Origin: Salmonella enterica subsp. enterica serovar Choleraesuis
Lineage (GTDB): Bacteria > Pseudomonadota > Gammaproteobacteria > Enterobacterales > Enterobacteriaceae
Direction of reading: 5' to 3'
Length of the DNA: 64,000 nt
Assembly (NCBI GenBank): GCA_022846635.1
Contig: AP025685.1
Coordinates: forward strand, 2,232,001-2,296,000
The notes under the pieces: model-generated
The model's input: the letters and a program-made list of their open reading frames with translations, nothing else
Told to the model about the DNA's origin: nothing
Database searches by the model: none
Program-made: the position numbers and the translations under genes
In this document: one piece after another, positions 19,471 through 28,280 of the stretch
Layout: each line of letters begins with the position of its first letter
How positions within the stretch are numbered: the stretch's first letter is position 1

Positions 19471-20190
19471 GTGAACACTCAGCCACATCCTATCGTCCTG
19501 ATTCCCGGCTATATGCTGGACGCGGCCTTGTGGCGAGAGTTTGAAACTTATCTCCCGGAGCAGTATCTGGTTCAGCACGCGGCTATCGGCGAGGGAAGCA
19601 CCATGCGCGAGATAGCGCGGCATATGGCGACCCGTCTGCCGGAAAAATTTACTCTGATTGGGTTTTCGCTGGGCGGCTATATTGCCCGGCAGCTGGCGGC
19701 GGACTTTCCCGAACGCGTGGCGTCGCTAGTGCTTATTGCCAGTTCGCTGCGGGAAGATACCCCGGCGCAAAGGGCGTCAAAGTTGCGAAGTATTCAGGCA
19801 TTATCGCCGGATAATTTTCACGGGCTGAGCCGTAGCGCAATAGCCCGGTCGCTTCATCCTCAGCATGCGGCACGCCGGGAGACCATAACGTTAATTCAGC
19901 AGATGGGCGCTCGCCTCGGATTTGAGGCTTTTGTTAACCAATCCACGCTATCCCGGAGCGACATTCCGGCAGTAACCCTGCGCTGCCCTACCCTGGTGAT
20001 AGCCAGCGCTGAAGACGCTATGCGCTCGCAGGAAGAAGTTAAAGAGCTGGCCGACGCCATCCCTAATGCGCAGCTTAAAACCATTGGCGACAGCGGACAT
20101 ATGTTACCGCTGGAACAACCCCAACGGCTGGCGGCGGTGATTAACGACTGGCTTGAAAAAATAAAAGCTGAACGCGCCACTCAGGCCTGA
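19471..20190 (+). CDS. Alpha/beta hydrolase
   Basis: 239 aa. Nucleophile elbow GFSLGG (S66), a catalytic histidine in GDSGHMLPLEQP near residue 216, and an acid probably in VIASAEDAM. This is the general esterase/lipase-like alpha/beta hydrolase fold. Start is GTG at 19471, with CAGGAG at 19457-19462. The gene follows the autotransporter by about 130 bp but appears to have its own promoter region. Substrate not inferable. Confidence 0.85.
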   Translation: MNTQPHPIVLIPGYMLDAALWREFETYLPEQYLVQHAAIGEGSTMREIARHMATRLPEKFTLIGFSLGGYIARQLAADFPERVASLVLIASSLREDTPAQRASKLRSIQALSPDNFHGLSRSAIARSLHPQHAARRETITLIQQMGARLGFEAFVNQSTLSRSDIPAVTLRCPTLVIASAEDAMRSQEEVKELADAIPNAQLKTIGDSGHMLPLEQPQRLAAVINDWLEKIKAERATQA

Positions 20191-20419
20191 AGCTTCGTTT
20201 CCCGGTGCCGGGTATACCTGCCCCATAAATCTGTGCATAAAATAGCCAGCCACAATCAGGAGGATAATCCTGACGATAGATAAAGCATTCAGGATTATAT
20301 ATTTATGATTTTTATCGTTTAAAATCATGAATATAATGCCATTACCCTTCAGCTTCATAATGGGATATATTGGAGCGCATTCTCCTAAAACACTCAACTG
20401 AAGACAGGTAACAACGGCA

Positions 20420-20764
20420 ATGGCTCTGATCCCTAAAAACTACGCGCGTCTGGAAAGCGGCTACCGTGAAAAAGCACTCAAAATCTACCCCTGGGTTTGC
20501 GGGCGCTGCTCGCGCGAGTTTGTTTATTCCAACCTGCGTGAGCTGACGGTTCACCACATCGATCATGACCATACCAACAACCCGGAAGATGGCAGCAACT
20601 GGGAGCTTTTGTGCCTGTACTGCCACGATCACGAGCATTCGAAATACACCGAGGCCGACATGTACGGCACCACGGTAGTGGCGGGTGAAGATGCGCAGAA
20701 AGACGTGGGTGCCGCAACCTATAACCCATTTGCCGATTTAAAATCGATGCTGAATAAGAAGTAA
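20420..20764 (+). CDS. yajD: YajD, HNH nuclease family protein
   Basis: 114 aa. It has an HNH endonuclease fold with a zinc-binding pair CGRC and CLYC framing the catalytic stretch ELTVHHIDHDHTNNPEDGSNWELL. It matches E. coli YajD in length and sequence. The biological role is not established, and HNH proteins of this size may nick DNA. A C-terminal tail (NPFADLKSMLNKK) is shared with the family. Confidence 0.93.
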   Translation: MALIPKNYARLESGYREKALKIYPWVCGRCSREFVYSNLRELTVHHIDHDHTNNPEDGSNWELLCLYCHDHEHSKYTEADMYGTTVVAGEDAQKDVGAATYNPFADLKSMLNKK

Positions 20765-21161
20765 TAAAATTCTGGGCGGCCGCTTCTGGCATAAGCATAG
20801 ATTTGGGAAGCGGCTACCGGCCCTGGTCAAAAAATTATTAATGTCAAAATATACCGCAATTATGCAAGCGTGCAGGCAAGTAACCCTCGTCAGGCAAACC
20901 CTCACTGCTATTATCTAATAAAAAATAATTAAACTTTAAACCAGACATCGGAAACGAAAGCAATGCTTTCATTTCATCCCCTATTCCAATCAATAACGAA
21001 AACCATACCCCGCCCCCGCTATTATCAGCAGATAATAGCGATGAGATCCATTTTTATAATGACAAAGAAAAAGGTGTATTTAGCCAGTAAGATTAAATAG
21101 GGAGATATTCACCTTCTCTCAATAAAAGATAAGAAGATGAGTACTTAAATGATTGAAAGGG
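20765..21161. other. Intergenic region rich in inverted repeats
   Basis: About 400 bp with no supported gene. It contains three inverted repeats: GCCGCTTC / GAAGCGGC (20779-20824, possible yajD terminator, no T run), GAAAGC-AAT-GCTTTC (20956-20970), and a 10-bp perfect stem at 21017-21040. Confidence 0.55.
21017..21040. repeat. Perfect 10-bp hairpin
   Basis: Arms CGCTATTATC and GATAATAGCG around an AGCA loop. There is no T run close enough for a standard terminator on the minus strand, and ATTTTT lies 9 bp beyond it on the plus strand. Confidence 0.6.
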
Positions 21162-21323
21162 TTAGTAACCAGCGGCCTTGTTCGCGGCCTTAATGCGATT
21201 GTTTCTTGCGTCTTTTGCCTGGTTATCCTGAGCTTGCATTATGCCACTTGCAGCATCCAGCCAATCGCTTGCGGTACATCCGGATAAACCTACCCCCAGC
21301 ATGAGTGCAAACACATACTTCAT
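21162..21323 (-). CDS. Small lipoprotein (53 aa)
   Basis: A short gene read directly from the minus strand. It starts MKYVFALMLGVGLSGC, a signal peptide with a lipobox (LSGC, cysteine at 16). A hydrophilic helical remainder follows (TASDWLDAASGIMQ; KDARNNRIKAANKAAGY at the end). A good ribosome binding site, GGAG, sits 6 bp before the ATG. The residue after the lipidated cysteine is Thr, so outer-membrane sorting is expected. It stands alone, transcribed away from the LysR gene at 21587. Function unknown. Confidence 0.8.
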   Translation of the reverse strand: MKYVFALMLGVGLSGCTASDWLDAASGIMQAQDNQAKDARNNRIKAANKAAGY

Positions 21324-21586
21324 TTTAGCTCCATTAACTCACTGTTTATAAATAACGTCCGTGTAATACTTAACGTATTCGGCGCTTAAAATTCGACTTT
21401 AACAAAAAGTGGCATAATGGACAACAAAATAATTTAACAGGTCAGTTTTTATAATAAACAGAAAAAATCCATAGCGTTGTTCGCTTACACTTTAGATAGA
21501 AAAAACTGAGACCTGGAAATAGTGCTTTAGTTTGATTTTAGACGCCAGCATCATATGAAAAATAGAATCATGCCTCAGGCTGACTA

Positions 21587-22504
21587 TTAATCGGGCCAGC
21601 GCCAGTCCGGATCGCCAAGGTGTTTAGCAAAAAAATCCGACAACACCCTAACTTTAAGCGGACGGCTGCGTGCGGTCGGGGTCACAAAATAGAGCCCGCC
21701 TTTTGTCATAGACCACTCATCAAGCAAATGAACCAGACGCCCGTCTCTGAGATATTCTGCGGCAATGAACTCAGGCAGTTCAGCAATACCCTGACCTGCC
21801 AATAGCGGCGGGAGCAGCGCATCAGAATTGGTTACCCGCAACGGCCCCGTCGGCATAATGTCCTCTTGCGCGCCAGTGGTATGGGTAAACCGCCATACCT
21901 GGCTTCGTGCGCGATAGGCATAGCTGAAACATTGACGAGCTGAGAGTTCCCGAGGATGTCCCGGCATCCCCTGTTCGGCAATATAAGCCGGTGCAGCGAC
22001 CAAATATTGCGTTACTGCACAAATTTTGCGCGCAACCAGTGATGAGTCCGGCAGTGCCGCAATACGTAACGCGGCGTCGAAGCCCTCGGCAATCAGATCA
22101 ACGGAGTCATCTGAGAGATGCAGGTCAATACTCAGCTCCGGAAACTGATGGATGAGTTCGGGCATCAATGGCGCTACCCTGCGTAAACCGAAAGACATTG
22201 GCACCGCAATTCTCACCTGACCGCGCGGCTGCACCGATAGCTCCAGCGCTTCGCTTTCCATCTCTTCAGCCTGACGGTACATCTCTGACGCCTTTGCAAT
22301 CATGCCTTGACCGAACTCGGTTAAAGCTAGCTGGCGCGACGTTCGATTAAACAAACGGCCACCTAATCGCTCCTCCAGTCTCGCGACGGCACGCGATACG
22401 GTGGGGACTGAAACCCCCATTAGCCTGGCCGCTGCGGCAAACGAGCCTTCCTCCGCTACTTTGGCAAACATCGCCAGCCCTTCAAAATCAGGAAATTTTT
22501 TCAT
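21587..22504 (-). CDS. LysR-family transcriptional regulator
   Basis: 305 aa from the ATG at 22504 (MKKFPDFEGLAMFAKVAEEG); a TTG nine codons upstream is also in frame. It has an N-terminal winged helix (FAAAARLMGVSVPTVSRAVARLEERLGGRLFNR) and an effector domain. It is divergent from the SDR gene at 22809, which it probably controls. It belongs to the CrgA/DmlR-like branch whose members often regulate an adjacent oxidoreductase. Confidence 0.9.
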   Translation of the reverse strand: MKKFPDFEGLAMFAKVAEEGSFAAAARLMGVSVPTVSRAVARLEERLGGRLFNRTSRQLALTEFGQGMIAKASEMYRQAEEMESEALELSVQPRGQVRIAVPMSFGLRRVAPLMPELIHQFPELSIDLHLSDDSVDLIAEGFDAALRIAALPDSSLVARKICAVTQYLVAAPAYIAEQGMPGHPRELSARQCFSYAYRARSQVWRFTHTTGAQEDIMPTGPLRVTNSDALLPPLLAGQGIAELPEFIAAEYLRDGRLVHLLDEWSMTKGGLYFVTPTARSRPLKVRVLSDFFAKHLGDPDWRWPD

Positions 22505-22760
22505 TTTCAAATTTGCAATGATGAGTTTCAAATAATTCTATTTTGTATATGTAATTTCGTCGATATGCTTTTCTCATGGCGACAACAACCGTTTTCAGCA
22601 ACTCAAATTGTGAATATGAATGCATCGCAAGGAGGCAAATGGTTACTGGTGAGAGCCGCATTTTCTCAGTAAAAAACTCTATTTACAGACTGAAAATGTA
22701 CCCAGTCACGGGGGGTTAAGAAGCAGGTTTCGGATAGGAATCAGGCTGGTTAATTTAAAT

Positions 22761-22776
22761 TAAAATCATGATTTTA
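22761..22776. promoter_or_regulatory. Palindrome upstream of the SDR gene
   Basis: TAAAATCATGATTTTA is a perfect 16-bp palindrome 33 bp before the SDR start, directly adjoining a second one (TAATTTAAATTA, 22751-22762). Candidate operator in the LysR/SDR intergenic region. Confidence 0.45.
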
Positions 22777-22808
22777 AAACATTAATTATTAACTTAAAGA
22801 GGTTTACT

Positions 22809-23558
22809 ATGAGTAACAAACTTACAGGTAAAGTCGCATTAGTCACCGGTGGCAGTACCGGTATCGGCCTGGCGTCAGCACAAGAGCTGACAGCGCAAGG
22901 CGCAAAGGTTTATATCACAGGCCGCAGGCAAGAAGAGCTTGATGCCGCAGTAGCGTTAATCGGCCCATCAGCAAAAGGAATTCGCGCCGATGCTTCCGTC
23001 TTAAGCGATCTGGATACCGTATTTTCTACAATCTCCAGTGAAACTGGCAGACTGGATATCCTATTTGCTAATGCCGGTGGCGGCGATATGTTGCCATTGG
23101 GCGCGATTACGGAAGAACATTTTGACCGAATTTTTGGAACTAACGTACGCGGCGTATTATTTACCGTACAAAAAGCACTGCCATTACTCACCGTCGGTGC
23201 CTCGGTTATTCTTACCGGATCCACAACTGCGGTTAAGGGAACGGCCAATTTCAGCGTCTACAGTGCAAGTAAAGCGGCCGTACGTAATCTGGCTCGCTCC
23301 TGGGCGCTTGACCTAAAAGACCGCGGTATCCGTGTAAACGTAGTCAGCCCGGGACCTATTCGCACTCCGGGTCTGGGCGGACTCGTTCCAGAAGAGCATC
23401 GTCAGAGTCTGTTTGATTCGCTGGCCGCAGGTGTACCGTTGGGGCGTGTGGGGGAACCCGAAGAAGTTGCAAAAACAGTGGCTTTTCTGGCTTCTGATGA
23501 TGCGAGTTTTATTAATGCGTCGGAAATATATGTAGACGGCGGATTAGCTCAGATTTAA
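22809..23558 (+). CDS. SDR-family NAD(P)-dependent oxidoreductase
   Basis: 249 aa classical short-chain dehydrogenase. The cofactor motif TGGSTGIG lies at residues about 14-21, followed by NAGG, a catalytic serine in LTGSTTAV and YSASKAA (Tyr/Lys). The C-terminal [15 protein letters not shown] is typical of FabG-like enzymes. A ribosome binding site AAAGAGG lies just upstream. It is likely controlled by the divergent LysR gene. Substrate unknown. Confidence 0.92.
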   Translation: MSNKLTGKVALVTGGSTGIGLASAQELTAQGAKVYITGRRQEELDAAVALIGPSAKGIRADASVLSDLDTVFSTISSETGRLDILFANAGGGDMLPLGAITEEHFDRIFGTNVRGVLFTVQKALPLLTVGASVILTGSTTAVKGTANFSVYSASKAAVRNLARSWALDLKDRGIRVNVVSPGPIRTPGLGGLVPEEHRQSLFDSLAAGVPLGRVGEPEEVAKTVAFLASDDASFINASEIYVDGGLAQI

Positions 23559-23579
23559 TTCACAACCAGCCTCAATATT

Positions 23580-24152
23580 ATGAAATATCTGAATGAGTTA
23601 TGCAGGTTATTACTAGACGATCCGCTGAGAATGCAGGCTCTGTATGCGGTCCAGGCGATGGCATTAAACGATGGCTGGATCGGTGCCGGGTTTGTGCGTG
23701 ACGCCGTCTGGGATAACCTGCATGGATATGGGAAAAGGACGGTTGCTGGCGATGTGGACGTAGTCTGGTTCGACTCACAATGCCCAACCGAAGACCGGGA
23801 CAAAGCGCTGGAGCAGAAGCTTCGCCAGCAAATCCCTGCATTTGACTGGTCAGTAAAAAATCAGGCCCGAATGCACCAGCGTAACGGTGATAAACCGTAT
23901 ACCTCCACGCAAAATGCGCTACGCTATTGGCCTGAAACCGTTACGGCAGTGGCCGCCAGAGCGGTGGGTACAGGCCTGATTGAGATTATCGCCCCTTATG
24001 GACTTGATGACCTGTTTGAATTACGCCTGCGGCCCACTCCCCGGTTTGAGCGTGAAAAGTTCGAGGTCTTTCATCAACGTATCACCGCAAAATGCTGGCT
24101 GAAGCGCTACCCCATGCTGCGGCTATCATTGCCTGATAATCAAAAGCGATAG
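23580..24152 (+). CDS. Nucleotidyltransferase-family protein (DUF925 type)
   Basis: 190 aa. GAGFVRDAVWDNL followed by DVDVVWFD gives the nucleotidyltransferase signature (GxG..RD and DxD metal ligands) of the NTP_transf_6/DUF925 family. It begins 21 bp after the SDR stop, so it may be co-transcribed. Such proteins are conserved but uncharacterised. No partner toxin or antitoxin gene is adjacent. Confidence 0.8.
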   Translation: MKYLNELCRLLLDDPLRMQALYAVQAMALNDGWIGAGFVRDAVWDNLHGYGKRTVAGDVDVVWFDSQCPTEDRDKALEQKLRQQIPAFDWSVKNQARMHQRNGDKPYTSTQNALRYWPETVTAVAARAVGTGLIEIIAPYGLDDLFELRLRPTPRFEREKFEVFHQRITAKCWLKRYPMLRLSLPDNQKR

Positions 24153-24300
24153 ATTTAAATTTATCTCCCGCTCCCGATTTATCTATTGGCGATAATGTTA
24201 CCTGCCGCTGGCGTCCAGGCTGGAATGGCCACAGCTATCCTTGAATCAGGTCATGACTTTCCAACGCTCACAAAGCCCGGCGGCTGGCGCACTCCAGAAA

Positions 24301-25260
24301 TTAGCGCGGTAGCAGCGCCAATAACAAAGGAATTGTTATCAGAGCCAGTAACAGCGAAACAATGATCGACAGCGAAATAACATCCTGCTGGTAGTTATAT
24401 TTCTTCGCAAAAACATATACGCCAGCCCCAATCGGCTGTGCCGCCATGACAATGGCTGCCGCCAGCCATATAGCCTGCTCTTTGCCCATTTGGAAAATAT
24501 ATACCGCCGTGACAAACGTAATGGCAGGTTGAATAACCAGCTTGAGCACGATCATCGGCAAGACTATTTTACCAACCGAAAGGGTCAGATGTTCGCGGAA
24601 ATTGAGGCGCGACAGCCCTAACCCTAAAGCAAACAGTGCCGTTGGCCCGGAAGCATTACCGAGAAAACGGGCAAAAGAGTCCAGAAAGACCGGTACCTGA
24701 ATACGAAAAATGGAAAACGCCAGACCGGCTAATACGGCAATAGTCAGCGGGTTTTTAATCGTGGTCAGCGCCGCGCTGCCGAAACTATGTAATAAGGGAA
24801 CGCGTTGTGCATCTGCGCGTTTGGAGAAAATATCCCAGCTGATAATCACAGCCATAATCACGGGAATATTATGCAGAATCGTCGCCAGTGCCGCTGGCAG
24901 TGCCGCCTGCTGACCATAGGCGGAAATAAGAATAGGCACCCCCATATAGCCGGTGGTGCCATACGATGCTCCCATGCTCAAAATAGACGACTGGGGTAAG
25001 CCGACACCCATTGCTTTAGCAATAAAGCCCGCCACCAAATAGGTAATTATGATTCCCGCCAGGGTCGATAAAATAAACCCCCACTGCTTGAGATCGCTAA
25101 TGTCGGCACGCGCAACGGCAATAAACAGCAATGCGGGTAGCGCAATATAGAGCACATAGTCGTTGATTAATTTATCTGCGCCGCTGGAGTCAGGTTTCAT
25201 CCTGCCATAAATATATCCAACCAGGATAACCATAAATATGGGAATCACAATTAAAAACAT
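24301..25260 (-). CDS. AEC-family auxin efflux carrier/malonate-type transporter
   Basis: 319 aa with about ten hydrophobic segments in two repeated halves. Features are N-terminal VIPIFMVILVGYIYGR, a central cytoplasmic loop (FSKRADAQRVPLLHSF) and conserved MAAQPIGAGVYVFA near the C-terminus. Bacterial members carry dicarboxylates such as malonate. It lies 66 bp downstream of the homocitrate-synthase-like gene in the same direction, so the two probably form an operon for import or export of a carboxylate handled by that enzyme. Confidence 0.88.
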   Translation of the reverse strand: MFLIVIPIFMVILVGYIYGRMKPDSSGADKLINDYVLYIALPALLFIAVARADISDLKQWGFILSTLAGIIITYLVAGFIAKAMGVGLPQSSILSMGASYGTTGYMGVPILISAYGQQAALPAALATILHNIPVIMAVIISWDIFSKRADAQRVPLLHSFGSAALTTIKNPLTIAVLAGLAFSIFRIQVPVFLDSFARFLGNASGPTALFALGLGLSRLNFREHLTLSVGKIVLPMIVLKLVIQPAITFVTAVYIFQMGKEQAIWLAAAIVMAAQPIGAGVYVFAKKYNYQQDVISLSIIVSLLLALITIPLLLALLPR

Positions 25261-25326
25261 TCGCCATCTTCCTTATTATTAAATGAGTAGCAGCCAGCCT
25301 CGATTATTCTCAAAGCTGGCTTATTA

Positions 25327-26556
25327 TTACTTAATCAGTTTTCTTATTGCGTCACCGACATTCGCTTGCGTAATAACATCATCAGCGTAAAAACGGATAA
25401 ACTCTTCGCGCATGCGATTAAACTCATTACGTTTGTGCTGATAGGTTTCATCCAGAATCGACTCCAGATGGTTTTTGGTAATTTTAATTACCGCAGGATC
25501 GTTGGCGACGGACTCCAGCCCTTCATCATTCAGAATGCGGGTGATGGTATCATCATGCAGACCGGTACTATTGAGGAAGAAAGGAATCTCACGCGAGGCG
25601 CCGAGAAATGCCGGAATATTCGTTACGCCCATATTTTCCTGATTAACAATATGGCCGCTCACCGGACGATAAAGATCGGGCATCGATAAAAACGTTTTCT
25701 CTGATAACGATGCGGCTTCCATTACTTCAGCTGAATCCAGCGACTGCTTATTAATGGTAATGTTGCGCTCTTTGAAGATGACATCCAGAACCTCTATCGC
25801 CGGAAGCCCGGAGCGGTTTCCCGTACCGGCAAACCCGCCCTCGATGATATTAAAACCGTGATAGAGTGAAGTTAACGCGTTTTGCAGGCCCAGTCCCCTG
25901 TCGTTATGAGCATGCAGGCAGAAATTGGTGTGAGTATATTGATGCCGTAAATTTGCCGCCAGTACCGCCATCGCTTCCGGATAAAGCGTTCCCAAAGAGT
26001 CGTTGATGCGCACGGTACCAATATCCAGGGCTACGGAGCGATCGATATCTTTAGTAATTTTTTCATAGGCCTGCTCATCAATACCGGCACTAAAGTTATT
26101 CAGCAGGCTAACGCGGAAACTATTGTAACCCCAGTCGCGTAACTGCCCGGTAGTACGCTCATAAAGTTTCTCTTCGGATTTGTGCGATACCATGCCAAAG
26201 CTGATGGTTAAATAATCCTTTAATTCATCGGGAAATGACTCAAACAGCGGCATGAGCGGCTCATGGCAGTTTAATAGCATTATAAATGAAAAACGGGTGC
26301 CCGCTGGCAACAGATCCTTTTCCAGCAGATGGCGAATAGTATGAATTAAATGCGTAGGGTCGCTGGGGCCTGAACCATAAACAATATCTTTAACGCCAGT
26401 TTTTAGCACCTGTGATATTAGTGCAATTTTATCATTCGCAGGAACTGAAAAAGCGCAGCGTTCGGAACCTTCGCGTAATGTTTCATCTAAAATACTATCA
26501 ATATTGAAATTTGAATAACGCGGCTGATGATTAGTTGGGAATTTCAACAAGGCCAT
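25327..26556 (-). CDS. DRE-TIM (HMGL-like) metallolyase, homocitrate/isopropylmalate-synthase-like
   Basis: 409 aa. ILDETLREGSERCAF carries the D-R-E signature of the family. HAHNDRGLGLQNA supplies the two metal histidines, and GGFAGTGNRSGLPAIE matches the substrate loop after strand 7. The protein is longer than lyases (about 300 aa) but lacks the LeuA regulatory domain. It may be a claisen-type synthase or a lyase acting on a 2-oxo/hydroxy dicarboxylate. ATG 26556 follows GGAG with 9-bp spacing; the ATG at 26571 lacks a site. It is divergent from a LysR gene and followed by an AEC transporter gene. Reaction not assignable from sequence. Confidence 0.8.
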   Translation of the reverse strand: MALLKFPTNHQPRYSNFNIDSILDETLREGSERCAFSVPANDKIALISQVLKTGVKDIVYGSGPSDPTHLIHTIRHLLEKDLLPAGTRFSFIMLLNCHEPLMPLFESFPDELKDYLTISFGMVSHKSEEKLYERTTGQLRDWGYNSFRVSLLNNFSAGIDEQAYEKITKDIDRSVALDIGTVRINDSLGTLYPEAMAVLAANLRHQYTHTNFCLHAHNDRGLGLQNALTSLYHGFNIIEGGFAGTGNRSGLPAIEVLDVIFKERNITINKQSLDSAEVMEAASLSEKTFLSMPDLYRPVSGHIVNQENMGVTNIPAFLGASREIPFFLNSTGLHDDTITRILNDEGLESVANDPAVIKITKNHLESILDETYQHKRNEFNRMREEFIRFYADDVITQANVGDAIRKLIK

Positions 26557-26835
26557 ATCTATTAGCTCCATTAATCTATTCAGGCTGTAATATGTATTAA
26601 TAACGACATAAAACAGAAATTGGTCGAGGTATTAAAAATTATCGAAACTGCACCGGCCATGTTTAGCCATTTTATTTAGGCAAATCTAATTATTTAGCGC
26701 TCAGGCAAAGTTATGCCGGGTTATGAATATTTGTGCGATTCCGATAGCTGCAGTGTGCTCGCTTGTTACTTTAATGTTAAATTGATATTGTCACTCCCAT
26801 AATCGCTTTAATCGATAATCAAACCATGAAGGTAG

Positions 26836-27732
26836 ATGATGAAGCTCTCAGGAGACTGGAATCGCATTGAAGGGCGCGGCATCACGCTAGAACAGCTGCG
26901 GGCGTTCGTCTTTATTGCCGAGCACAGAAGTTTTGGCAGCGCAGGTGAGGAGCTTGGGCGCACGCAGTCTACCCTTAGCGCCGGGCTGCGGCGTCTGGAA
27001 GACGATGTTGGCTGTCGCCTCATCGAACGTAAGCAAGGGCATATTCTGGGATTAACAGACGAAGGCCGGCAGCTGCTTCCTGCGGCCCGGGATATCCTGG
27101 CGCGCACTAACCGGGCTCTGGGTTCTTTGAGCAAAAAGAATATGAAAGGCCAAATCGCTCTCGGAGTGCCTGACGACTTCGAGATAGGTAACCTCAACCG
27201 GATTATTTCGCTGTGCCTTGAAGAAAATCCCGGTCTGAAGGTAAAAATTACCGCGGCCTCATCGGTAGTGCTCTCTACTCTTGCCGCTCAGCGGGAAATA
27301 GATGTGGTCATCACTAAAGGAATGGCCGGGCAACCATTAACGTCAGAGAGCGACAGATTGCTGCGGGTAGAAACGCTGCACTGGGTAAGCTCCGGAACGA
27401 TGAATTTTAATGAACTCGATGAGGTTCCGCTCGTCACCTTCCCCGATGGTTGCGTAATTCGCCGCTGCGCCGTCGCAGCTCTGGAGAACGCCAGCCGGCG
27501 CTATTATTTTTCTTATGTCAGCGGTTCTTTTAATAATATCCGCAATGCAGCAATGTCCGGACTGGGAATTGGCCTGCTGCCTAAAAGTGCCCTGACCGAT
27601 GATCTCTATATATTAACCCCTGAGGATGGCGCGCCCAGCGTTCCCGCCATTCAGTTAATACTGAGCATCGCCCGTCCCGGCAAGTTAAATCAATTATTCG
27701 CCAGCTATATTGAACGCGGGTTAACACGTTAA
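26836..27732 (+). CDS. LysR-family transcriptional regulator
   Basis: 298 aa. Winged helix near residues 20-80 (ITLEQLRAFVFIAEHRSFGSAGEELGRTQSTLSAGLRRLE) and an effector domain (GQIALGVPDDFEIGNLNRI). AAGGTAG precedes tandem ATG codons at 26836 and 26839. It is divergent from the DRE-TIM/AEC pair and probably regulates it. The 264-bp divergent promoter is AT-rich. Confidence 0.9.
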   Translation: MMKLSGDWNRIEGRGITLEQLRAFVFIAEHRSFGSAGEELGRTQSTLSAGLRRLEDDVGCRLIERKQGHILGLTDEGRQLLPAARDILARTNRALGSLSKKNMKGQIALGVPDDFEIGNLNRIISLCLEENPGLKVKITAASSVVLSTLAAQREIDVVITKGMAGQPLTSESDRLLRVETLHWVSSGTMNFNELDEVPLVTFPDGCVIRRCAVAALENASRRYYFSYVSGSFNNIRNAAMSGLGIGLLPKSALTDDLYILTPEDGAPSVPAIQLILSIARPGKLNQLFASYIERGLTR

Positions 27733-28280
27733 TTTTGACCAAAAAATCAAACTTAGTATTAATTAGAATAAAATAATGTAATCGCGGGATGGCTATCCCG
27801 CGGTTAGACTGTAAGTATGCGAGGATGTAAGAATCAACCTATTCACCGTTGCTTAATACATCTTTATGTTAGCAGCATTCGCACATGGCATTTAGCTGAG
27901 AGCCATCAGAAACAGAAGGTCGGCGATGAACGAAATATTAAAGCTAAACTTACTATGCATTCAACTTCTTGACGCAGATTAACACCTCTATTAATCACCT
28001 GCTGCCACAATATTTTGTCAAATCGAAACCATTTTTAGATAAATCACCTCATATATGTCCATGTTGTTTGCAATTACCCCCTATTATGTATGATTCTTCA
28101 CTATTATCAGCAACCATTCCAGCACCACAAGCAAAACATAATCACCTTATAAATTTGCAATAGTAAGATATTAAACATAAAGAAAGACAACTTAACATTA
28201 CATATAATTCAATAAATTTATATGAATTAACTCATTTCTAATATTACAAATGCTTACCACATAGATAAATGGAGATTTAT
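27733..28280. other. AT-rich intergenic region with one hairpin
   Basis: About 550 bp between the LysR gene and the AT-rich orphan. It contains CGCGGGAT-GGCT-ATCCCGCG (27783-27802), a strong hairpin without a T run, possibly ending the LysR transcript. A 64-codon frame at 27969 has no ribosome binding site and is not supported. The last 100 bp should be the promoter of the gene at 28281. Confidence 0.5.

Noticed and set aside
27969..28163. 64-codon plus-strand frame in the AT-rich gap
   Set aside because: No ribosome binding site, no hydrophobic or domain signal; likely chance.
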